A stretch of 59,492 nt of DNA from Diphasiastrum complanatum. Taxonomy: Eukaryota; Streptophyta; Lycopodiopsida; Lycopodiales; Lycopodiaceae. The translations under genes and the position numbers were made by a program. Under the pieces are notes generated by a model. That model did not search any database. It saw nothing but the letters and a program-made list of their open reading frames with translations, and was not told where the DNA came from. Below, piece after piece: positions 19,221 through 28,445 of this stretch. Positions within the stretch are counted from its first letter, which is position 1. Each line of letters begins with the position of its first letter. Where the stretch lies: NCBI GenBank assembly GCA_029204225.1, contig CM055102.1:50376426-50435917 (forward strand), read 5' to 3'.

Positions 19221-20070
19221 TGTTGGAAATTAAGCCCATAGTTGTCTCCTTGGTGAATGACTAATTTCTATTTCATGACTCTTCTTGCACGTTTAATGAT
19301 CATTGATCTAGGGTCAGGTGAAATCAACTTTGGTTCTATGTCTACTCATCTAATACCTATAGGAATCACAAACTCAGACAGCCAATTTATTTGAAGAATG
19401 TCTACAATGTTGATCTCTAGCAAAGGGTAACCAATTCTGTCATAATTTCAAGTTCAGATGTTAAGTTCAATTACTTGAAGTCATTGAAGACTTGGCCATC
19501 TCCAAGGACTTCCAAGAACTAGCATTTAGAACAAGTTTGTATATTTACATTACTTTTTCAATAGTCTGCAGAACTACACTAAGTGTCACAACAGTCTGCA
19601 AAAATGAACTATGTTTTGAACACCTTCGGCTTTTTTGCATTTTCTCAAAAAATGCTAAGAGAAAGAAAATTCCCAAAGGTCATCTATCTTCATGAGTTAA
19701 ACTGTCTTGAAGACACCTTTGCCTTTTACCTTTTTACGGGCACCTTTGGCTTTTTTGCAAAATCCTGAAGAGAGAGAAAATGCCGAAGGTCGTCTATTTT
19801 GAACGAGGAACGTTCCCAGCCACTTCTTGAAATTTACGAAGTGAGAGAAAACCGCTTCACGTAAAATGCAAAGTGAGAGAATTTGCGACGTCCTTGTCCA
19901 TGTCAACATTCCAGAGTATACACTATGTATAGTTGTCACAAAAGCCATACACTTCCAAGTATAATGGCTTATCTAATTAGGTGACAAACATTTTGTGAAG
20001 ATTATTAAAATATTATCTTCCTATCTTGAGTTTGGGGTCATGTCCATGGTGATTTCCAATAGATTTGGCA
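19221..20070 (+). mobile_element. Copia family B 3' LTR (right end uncertain)
   Basis: Starts TGTTGGAAATTAAGCCC after a polypurine tract (19212-19219). Related LTR sequence occurs at 43391-43860 (shared: TTGATCTAGG, TATGTCTACTCAT, AAAGGGTAACCA, GAAGAC(C)TTGGCCATC), and the first ~90 bp recur at 41571-41660. The right end is not clear; small open frames inside are not conserved. Confidence 0.7.
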
Positions 20071-20088
20071 TGTTGTACATAAAAGGAG

Positions 20089-20721
20089 TGTGAATTGATC
20101 ACATATCCTTCTAGAGTAGCTCGGATTTGAGTTAGATAGGTTCAGTTATGATGACATGCAGATGTTTAGATAGCATGCATAGTTTTACTGTATGCATGCA
20201 AGCACATGCAATCAGTGCATGCAACATGCAAAGTAGTTTCTGTGATCTACACATGTCTAGGCAGTTTTATGAGTTGACATGCAGTACCTGCACCATACAT
20301 GCATGCAGTTACACATGTGGATCTATGGTAGGTGAATTAGTTCAGTTAAGTGGACTTTCCATGCAACTCCACTGTAGGAATTCAAGTCTCTCATGTAGGG
20401 AAAGCTGGGCATGTTTTGCCATATTGTGAATATTGAGATTTTGGTGTTTTGGACTCATTCTCTCTCTACCCGAGTTTTCTATATATGATTTTTTCTCTCT
20501 ACCCAAGAGCAGCCTCTTTTTCCCATACTGAACACTTAGAATTATTTCTGACATTCATTTCTCATAGTTAAGAGTTATATTTTTTCATCAGATGTATGCC
20601 ATTTGCTCTTGCCTTCGATTTTTCAACCATACTCTTCTTTGATCAATCTTGTGCAATCACAACACCTCAATAAGATCCTGTAGGGTGTGTGGTGAAGTTC
20701 ACACATGCTAAAAACTTCACA
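20089..20721 (+). mobile_element. Copia family C LTR, flanked by a PPT and a PBS
   Basis: 633 bp, starting TGTGAATTG and ending AACTTCACA. AAAAGGAG lies immediately upstream (20081-20088) like a polypurine tract, and the PBS TGGTATCAGAGC lies immediately downstream (20722-20733). The interior has a GCATGCA-rich block (20150-20310) and two CT-rich runs. The reverse complement of its last ~160 bp matches 25496-25655. Confidence 0.75.
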
Positions 20722-20905
20722 TGGTATCAGAGCTTCATGCTTTGAAGAGGTGAGGGTCTATACATCAGATCATCAGTGTTTTTGCTTGCAGGAACTCGGA
20801 TTTTGAAGAAGGATTCAAACTCACTGAGAAACAAGCAATCTGTGGATCATAAGTGGACCAAATCAAGGATGATCTGATCCAGCAGAGCTCTATACGGACA
20901 AAAAT

Positions 20906-21655
20906 ACTTCTAGAGTGCTTACACTTAGAAACCAAATATTTCTAAGTTATCAAAGAGTAGATGAGAGTGCTTCATCATATGTCATGAGAGTTAAGGATCT
21001 TCATCAAGAGTTAGTTGGTATTAGTGATGCTCTTAAGAACATTGAACTTGTTCAAGTAGTCCTAAATGAACTTAGAGATGAGTATGACAATATTGTGCAG
21101 ACTTATGCTGTCAGGGAGGATCTTCCATCTTTGGAGACACTGCAAGGAGTTCTCATTGTTGAAGAAAGCAGACAAGAGAACAAGATGCTGAAGATCAACA
21201 GACTTTCATTGAAAGATGGTGGAGATGACAAAGCATTCTTCATCAAAGACAAGTCAAGAGGCAAGGGCAAAGGACAACAACACTTCAAGAAGGACAAAGC
21301 CAAAGAAGGTGGTGAGCATCAGTTCTCACAAGCTGCAACATCCAGTGGCAAGAAGAAGCTGTCAAAGATCAAGTGTTTTTTGTGTGGCAATAAAGGACAC
21401 TATGCATCAAATAGTTTTAAGAAGAAGAACCAATCTAACCAAGCTAACCTTACTAATGAGGATGAGTGTGTGTAGAGAGTGAAAGAGAGGATTCATTAAT
21501 GATGTCTATATTTTCATCTTTTCCTTTTAAGAATGAAGAAGTCTGGTGGATAGATAGTGGGCCTAGTTCCATGTCTAGTTCTAGGAACTCTTTCACTAAT
21601 CTTATGCCATATCTAGGTGCAAAAAGATCAATCTATACTGCTAATGATGTGTAGG
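20906..21655 (+). pseudogene. Copia C gag and protease (copy P)
   Basis: Mid-gag onward: RNQIFLSYQRVDESASSYV, VKDLHQELVGISD, VQTYAVREDLPSLETLQG and a Lys/Gly-rich linker. The knuckle-like CFLCGNKGHYASNS has its last ligand as Ser instead of Cys. After a stop at 21473 the protease reads WWIDSGPSSMSSS: the Ala after DSG is Pro and the conserved His is lost. It pairs with the reverse copy at 23681-24425. Confidence 0.88.
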
Positions 21656-22500
21656 ATTGAAGGAATAGGAAGTATTCCATTGCATGCATCATCATCAAAA
21701 TCTTTTTGCTTACATGATGTACTGTATGTTCCTAGATTGACCAAGAATCTCATTAGTGTAGGACAGTTGTTTGATAGTGGATTGGATGTCAAGTTTCAAG
21801 TTGACAAGTGTATAATCTCAAGAGAAAATGAAAGTATTGCTAGAGGATCTAGAATTGGTAAGTTGTACAAACTAGATTCTAGGGAGAGTGCTAACATTCC
21901 AGATATTGCTTATGAGACCAAGGTTCTACAGGAGGATCTATGGCACAAGAGATTGGGTCATCCCAATTTCAAAGCCATGCAATCTATGGTCAAAGAAGAA
22001 AAAGCTGTTGGTCTACCAAAGACATGAGCTTCTACCTTGTGAAGCTTGTGTGCTGGCAAAGTCACACAGAAGGCCTTTTCCTAGATCAAGTATCAAGACA
22101 AAGCAACCATTTGAACTTGTACACTCAGATGTTCATTTCTCATCAACTAAGAGCAAAGGAGGAGCCAACTGCTTTGTCTCTTTTGTAGATGATTATACAA
22201 GACATTCTTGGATCTATATGATGTCTTCAAAAGCCACGGTTTATGATGTTTTTCTTACTTAAAAAGCTTATGTAGAGAAGCAATTTCCTTTCAAGTTAAA
22301 AGCTTTAAGAAGTGATAGTGGAGGGGAATACACTTCCAATAAGTTTAAAGACTTTTGTGTGAGAGAGGGTATTCAAAGAGAGTTCTCTTGTTCATATACT
22401 CCTCAGCAAAATGGAGTTGCTGAGAGAAAAAATAGAACTTTGTGTGAATGTGCAAAAGCCATTAGGCTAGAAGCTTCTCTGCCAAAAAAATATTGGGGAA
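21656..22500 (+). pseudogene. Copia C pre-integrase and integrase core (copy P)
   Basis: LTKNLISVGQLFDSGLD, DLWHKRLGHPNFKAM, then a frameshift at about 22025 into CEACVLAKSHRRP, HSDVHFSSTKSKGGANC (Asp 1), an in-frame stop at 22259, ALRSDSGGEYTS (Asp 2) and NGVAERKNRT (catalytic Glu retained). The frame stops at LPKKYWG, where about 200 codons of the integrase C-terminus are deleted. Confidence 0.9.
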
Positions 22501-23610
22501 GGTGAAACTTCCTATCATGCACTTTTTATATCAGATGAAGAGCCTAAGGATGTCCAAGAAGCTTTTCAATCCAAGGAGTGGGTTGAAGCAATGACCCAAG
22601 AATTTGAAGCCTTGATGTCAAATAACACATGGGAGCTTATGGAGCCACCAAACAACATGCATGTGATCAGATGTAAGTGGGTATTCAGAATCAAGTATAA
22701 TCATGATGGATCTATCAATAAGTATAAAGCAAGACTTTGTGCCAAAGGCTACTCACAGATTAAAGGTCTTGATTATGAAGATACCTTTGCACCAGTTGCA
22801 AAGATGGTAACAATTCGAATACTCATCTCTCTTGCATGTTTTCACAAATGGAGTATGTTCCAGTTTGATGTTTCTAATGCATTTCTCGATGGTTACCTTG
22901 AGGAGGAGATTTATATGGAGCAGCCTCCAGGTTTTGTGAAGGAAGGTGATGAATCAAAAGTTTGTTTTTTGTTCAAAAGTCTGTATGGACTGAAACAGGC
23001 ACCAAGGTCTTGGTATGCAAGGCTCAATTCCTATCTCATATCACTTGGATTTTGTCTAGGTGAATATGACCCTTCTCTGTATTATAAATTTGTAGATAGC
23101 TTTGTAATTATTCTTCTCATCTATGTAGATGATATCATTCTTTGTGGAAACAATGAGAAATTAGTTGAAGAAACTAAGCATGCACTTGGTCTAAGTTTAA
23201 AATGCAGGACTTCGGAGTTCTTCACTATATTCTAGGCCTTGAAATAGATTTTTGGAAAGGTCATGCATTTATAAGCCAAAGTAGATATGCACTTTCCATG
23301 CTCAGAAAATTGCATATGGAGAACTGTAAAGGCATGAATACACCTATGGAGCACACTGTAAAAGTTCCTATTAAAGATGATGAAAAATCTTTTGAGGACA
23401 TCACTCTTTATAGGAGTCTTATTGGCTCACTTATTTGGTTAACAGTGACTAGGCCTGATGTAAGCTTTTGTGTTCATAAGCTAAGTCAACACATGCAGAA
23501 CCCGAAGTTATATCATTGGAAGTTGGCTAAAAGAGTCTTGAGGTATATATCTTCTAACTTGGATTATGGACTATACTATGAAGGAGAAGATCTGACTTTG
23601 ATTGCTTTTT
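22501..23610 (+). pseudogene. Copia C reverse transcriptase and partial RNase H (copy P)
   Basis: RT: VQEAFQSKEWVEAMTQEF, CKWVFRIKYNHDGS, QFDVSNAFLDGYLEEE, LYGLKQAPRSWYARL and the catalytic LLIYVDDIILC. A frameshift near 23205 leads to FGVLHYILGLEI, FEDITLYRSLIGSLIW and HKLSQHMQNPKLYHW. RNase H is broken at AFSD, its first catalytic Asp region, by fusion to LTR sequence. Confidence 0.93.
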
Positions 23611-23680
23611 CAGATGTTTAGATAGCATGCAAAATTTTATTGTATGCATGCAAGCCACATGCAATCAGTGCATGCAACAC
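23611..23680 (+). mobile_element. Copia C LTR fragment fused to RNase H
   Basis: CAGATGTTTAGATAGCATGC and the following 50 bp match LTR positions from 20159. Both sides of the fusion share CAGATG, so the join is explained by a microhomology deletion. It ends where the reverse copy begins. Confidence 0.85.
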
Positions 23681-25495
23681 ATTAGCAATATAGATTGATA
23701 AGTTTTGCACCTAGATACAGCATGAGATTAGTGAAAGAGTTCCTCGAACTAGACATATGGGAACTAGCCCCACTATCTATCCACCAGACTTCTTCATTCT
23801 TAAAAGGAAAAGATGAAAAAGTAGACATCATTAATGAATCCTCTCTTTCACTCTCTACACACACTCATCCTCATTAGTAAGGTTAGCTTGCTTAGATTGG
23901 TTCTTCTTCTTGAAACTATTTGATGCATAGTGTCCTTTCTTGCCACACAAAAAACACTTGATCTTTGACAGCTTCTTCTTGCCACTGGATGTTGCAGCTT
24001 GTGAGGACTGATGCTCACCACCTTCTTTGGCTTTGTCCTTCTTGAAGTGTTTTTGTCCTTTGCCCTTGCCTCTTGACTTGTCTTTGATGAAGAATGCTTT
24101 GTCATCTCCACCATCTTTCAATGAAAATCTGTTGATCCTCAGCATCTTGTTCTCTTGCCTACTTTCTTTAACAATGAGAACACCTTGCAGCGTCTCCAAG
24201 GATGGAAGGTCCTCTCTGACAACATAAGTCTACACAATATTGTCATACTCATCTCTAAGTCCATTTAGGACTACTTGAACAAGTTCGGTGTTCTTAAGAG
24301 CATCACTAATACCAGCTAACTCTTGATGAAGATCCTAAATTCTCATGACATATGCTGAAGCACTCTCATCTACTCTTTGATAACTTAGAAATATCTGATT
24401 TCTAAGTGTAAGTAATCTAGAAGTATTCTTGATTTCATAGATTGTTTTTAGAGTATCTCAAGCTTCCTTGGCAGTGATGCATGTACTGATCTCTCTTAAC
24501 ACTTCATTGGTAACATTCATTTTTATAAAATGAAAGGCAATTTTGGTTCTTTTGTGAAATGTTGCAGCTTCATTAGGCAGCAGGTTCTTCTTCAGCTCCA
24601 CTCACAATATCCATTACATCCTGTAGAATCAATAATGATTCCATTTTAATCATCCACATTGCATATTGGAAGATGTTAATCTCTCACTGTGCTCTAAAAA
24701 AATGTGAACCAGATGAAGACATCTTCTCTGTGAGAAATTCTAGTAATGATAAAAAATGGAACTGAAAGGATGTTGCTTGCTATCTCAATCGAGGATCTAA
24801 CATAGATGTTAATCCACTCTATGAAATCTAGCAACAGATGTAAGAACAAATTCTCAATGCAGAAAATCAATCTATCTTGAATTTCGATCTTGCTTCAGTC
24901 ACAAAAGAAGAAGCACATGCAAGCAAGAAGTCTATCTCTCCCACGAGTTTCAAAGTACTGATAAACTGTCTAGGAACTTACTTTCAACTCAAACACAGTA
25001 ATATGTGTGAAATGAAAAGTCTAAGACTTAAGAACACTCACTTCTATCCAATTCTTCTTGATTGACAGTGAAAAATGATGAAATTGGTGAAAAAGATAGA
25101 TGTGTGCTCACTTTGGCATATCCCACGAGTGGAGTACCCTCTCAAACTCTCTGATTGCCTAAAGCTCTTCCAAAAACAAATCAAATTGAGTTAGAAACAA
25201 GAACAACACATTATACTCTTCAATACCTATCCAACAAGTTATAGAACATCAAATTTGGATCACTCCTTGAGAAGTAGCACTCATTAATGAGGGCTGATTT
25301 CACATGTGTGAGCTCTCTGTCCATATAGAGCTCCGCTGGATCAGATCAGCCTTGATTTGATCCACTTATGATCCACAGATAGCATGTGAAAAACGAGTTT
25401 GAATCCCTCTTCCAAATCCGAGTTCCTGCAAGCAAAAGCACTGATGATCTGATGTATACACCCTCACCTCTTCAAAGCATGAAGCTCTGATACCA
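23681..25495 (-). mobile_element. Copia family C, reverse copy (M): protease, gag, leader, PBS
   Basis: Read on the reverse strand from the PBS (25495-25484, TGGTATCAGAGC) through the leader and gag to the protease. Protease: WWIDSGASSHMSSS is intact. Gag: CFLCGKKGHYASNS (last Cys to Ser, as in copy P), VREDLPSLETLQG-like text with substitutions, MRI(K)DLHQELAGIS-like text and several stops (for example near 24234 and 24340). It retains gag N-terminal and leader sequence (24430-25483) that copy P has lost. It is truncated at 23681 before integrase. Confidence 0.88.
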
Positions 25496-25655
25496 TGTGA
25501 AGTTTTCAGCACGTGTGAACTTCACCACACACCCTACAGGACTTTACTGAGGTGTTGTGATTGCACAAGATTGATCAAAGAACAATGTGCTTGAAAAATT
25601 TAAGGCAAGAGCATAATGACATACATCTGATGAAAAAATCTAACTCCTCAATATT
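25496..25655 (-). mobile_element. Copia C LTR, 3' end part (reverse copy)
   Basis: On the forward strand it starts TGTGAAGTTTTCAGCACGTGTGAAC and matches the reverse complement of 20560-20721. Homology is lost near 25655, just before a TA microsatellite, so the LTR is truncated. Confidence 0.8.
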
Positions 25656-25682
25656 AATTTATCTTCATTTTGAATATGTTTC

Positions 25683-25687
<5 letters not shown>

Positions 25688-25746
<59 letters not shown>
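25688..25746. repeat. (TA)n microsatellite
   Basis: About 58 bp of uninterrupted TA, next to the point where the copia C LTR is broken. Confidence 0.95.
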
Positions 25747-25747
<1 letters not shown>

Positions 25748-25749
25748 TC

Positions 25750-27497
25750 CAGGTATATCATTTAATAAAAAATAATATTAATGTCCAATTTTGGCTTTGA
25801 CTTTGTCAAATACATGGGAATATATCACAAAATAGAACCAAGACTCTTAAATCCATGTAACTATATCATATAATGATGTCTTGATGTCATGGAATTATCT
25901 AAAATAACCCAACACAAATATCTTTTTACTCAACACTTAGCTCAACTACATGCGAAGCGTTGTTTACGAGAAAGCATGTGCAATAAGCCCTTTTTCTCAA
26001 ACTGAGCTTGATAAATACACATATTGTGATTCTTGTCTAGCCCAAGCACGCGTAAGAGAATGTAGTACATGTGCTTGCATGCAAGATAAGATTTTCCAGT
26101 CCTTTGTCACCACTGAAAATCTTCACATTTGCACGAGGGGTCCTCAGATATGCTCACGTCGTAGGCTTCAGCTCTTTGGATTGAATTTTTTGTTTCTATT
26201 TTAAAAATATCGTGCTCAAACCGTTCAATTATGGTGACTGATAGAATTTTGGCAGATAGACTCAAGGCCAAATCTATTTTCTTGAGGGACAAATTGAGTA
26301 AAGTACATTTTATTGACATCCCTGCATGAAACCAAAACTGGCCTATGTGGAAGTATGATAAGGCTTGGGCCGTGTTAGGTGGTCAAGTCACTATCCAAGT
26401 TTGATAGAATAGAAGAATAATAGTGATGAGTTATATTTGACTAGGATCACATCTAATGACATAGTAATGATTTAGATCAAGATGGATTTTGGATTAAAGT
26501 GTTGAGTATAGAAAAAGTTCAAGAAGATTGCACATTTAGAAATCAAGGCAGAATCACTAGATTAAGTGGCAAAGTTTTCAGAATCACTAGACAAGTATGG
26601 AGTTTTCAGTCAAAATGTAACTAAAATCCAATTTCTCACATCCACTTTTCCGATCCATAGCATGCCTCTACTTTTATGTCCAATATTGTCTCATATTAAT
26701 ACTATTCAATAAACGAGTGAAATCGAAAATGAAAAAATGTCTATTCCCACCTCCACAATAAACAACCTCAAGACTTTTAAAACTTAACGAGTATACGAGT
26801 TCAACCGAACTTGTGAGTACATAATGAATTAGACTGAACATCATACCAAATCCATCACAATATATCTATCTACACACAACCATCCTTTTAAATACCAACA
26901 CATCAGCTACATGTGCCAGCAAGGACTCATAAAACTTGCATAAAAGTAGCCTCCAAATTATGGTTTACAATCCATTTAACACAAAAACATAACTCCAAAA
27001 AGTTATCACCTGCACATCATAATAACATCCAAATATGAAACTCATAACTTATCCATGACATGCCAATCCAAATCTATCCAAAGTATCTAAACACAATTGA
27101 AGCTAGCTTGAAAATGTAACTACTAGAAAAAGTAAAGCCCAATACCCTTTTGCAACAAAAACATAAAATTTTACCTTATTGAAGAAACTTACTCTTTTGC
27201 ATCTATAGATTCTCTTTTTTAATGTGCCATGCTAGTTTTTTTTTCTTGCACTGTTCAAATTTGTACCCATGGTCTCCCATTTTTGGTTTGGTCTATTTTC
27301 AAAGAGCTGTTTTGCAAAAGGGATTTGAATTGGGGGTGGGCAGCCTGTTATGAAGTTAAAGGGGAGGGCTGAATCTGTTCTCAATGAACTTCCACAAAAA
27401 AAAAAGGAGATTGGTACCACCCAAATCCAACCAGTTAAAGTGCTTCCAAAAAGAATGTATGGTTATCTAGAAAAGTACAGCCACGTATCCACAAATA
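25750..27497. other. Unclassified AT-rich sequence, no gene recognised
   Basis: No retroelement motif or conserved protein seen. Short frames (for example reverse 27232-27420, around a purine-rich AAAAAAAAAAGGAG) lack family features. No repeat partner elsewhere in the window. Confidence 0.5.
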
Positions 27498-27527
27498 CCC
27501 CCCCCCCCCCCCCCCCCCGGGGGCCCC
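27498..27527. repeat. C21 G5 C4 homopolymer block
   Basis: 21 C, then 5 G, then 4 C. The opposite strand is a G21 run able to form G-quadruplex; the C strand could form an i-motif. It could also mark a poorly resolved assembly position. Confidence 0.9.
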
Positions 27528-28140
27528 TTTCTTCCTTGAAATTGTGTTTTTCTTTGTAAATAATTGTCATACAACAAGACAGCTAATAAACTTAAGATTA
27601 GCAAATTTGAACGTAATACCTCTGGTTGTTCTCAGCTCATCAGTCCAAAAATACAAAGAGTCCGTTAATCGTAAAGACTCAAAGGTGTGCTTGTCATCAT
27701 TGGTTGATCACTGATAATCCTGTGTTGGAAGAAATTCAGCAAGTGGAATAGCATCCCGTAATTTAGCAACTCAAATATCCTTCTGCAAGGAGTCCTTTTC
27801 CCACACAATTTGTTGTCTATGGGAATGACACAGGTCGAATGCGAGAAGAAAAACAAGGATGGATAGTCAGTGGACCGAAGTCTCTTTGCAAAACTTATGC
27901 AAAGTATCTCTTGGCAAACATGGAGAGAACTAGCATTGGACTTGTTGAAACAAGTACGCCTCAGCCTGCAGATCCAAAAAAATGTTTTCAATATCTAGTA
28001 AATGTTCAATTAGATACTGTAGATACTCTATCATATGATATCTGATGTGGACATGGTGTATTCACGTTAGAATGGCCGTTTCTTAGATTTATGATAACCG
28101 AACCTCGAATTAAAGGTGCACATCTGGCATTTTCACGAGC
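27528..28140. other. Unclassified; one short forward frame
   Basis: A 68-codon forward frame at 27839-28045 (MREEKQGWIVSGPKSLCKT..) overlaps a 108-codon reverse frame. Neither shows a family motif. No repeat partner found here. Confidence 0.35.
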
Positions 28141-28149
28141 AATCTGTCA

Positions 28150-28340
28150 ATTGACCGACACATTTAAAAAAATCAATTTTTTTTTTGACGACCGTGGCAC
28201 CGGGCCATGTCACATGACCGCCCCGCGCACTTAAAAAAAATCAGGCATTTTTTGGTTGTCGTGGCGCCGGCGCCACGACACGTGACGTCCCGACGAACTC
28301 AAATACCCTGTGCCGTGGCGCCGGCGCCACGGCCGCCAAT
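28150..28340. repeat. GC-rich palindromic block
   Basis: Contains a 24-bp perfect palindrome centred on GGCGCCGGCGCC (28257-28280) and a 22-bp one with the same core (28312-28333). A third, degenerate unit (GACCGTGGCACCGGG) lies near 28188. The units are separated by A/T runs and stand out in base composition from the AT-rich surroundings. Confidence 0.85.
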
Positions 28341-28347
28341 TTTTTTT

Positions 28348-28445
28348 GATGGCGCGCAGATGGAGTTCGTGATGGCGCGAATATGAGAGAGGTGCATGAG
28401 CTCGTGATGGCGCACAGATGGAGGAGGTGCAGGAGCTCGTGATGG
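28348..28445. repeat. 35-bp minisatellite
   Basis: One partial unit (28348-28370), two 35-bp units (28371-28405, 28406-28440) starting GATGGCGC and ending GAGCTCGT, and the start of a fourth. Confidence 0.85.

Larger units (their letters stand above)
20722..23610 (+). mobile_element. Copia family C, forward copy (P), internal region
   Basis: PBS at 20722, leader, gag missing its N-terminus, protease, integrase missing its C-terminus, RT, and RNase H cut short at 23611. Two internal deletions are visible: near 20893 (leader joined to mid-gag TSRVLTLRNQ) and near 22497 (integrase joined to the RT linker). A third ends the element by joining RNase H to LTR sequence. Confidence 0.88.

Noticed and set aside
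20148-20320. GCATGCA-rich block considered as a CRISPR-like or satellite array
   Set aside because: No regular spacing or unique spacers; it is part of the copia C LTR.
27665-28045. Overlapping forward and reverse frames considered as a host gene exon
   Set aside because: No family motif, no splice-supported extension, and both strands equally open.
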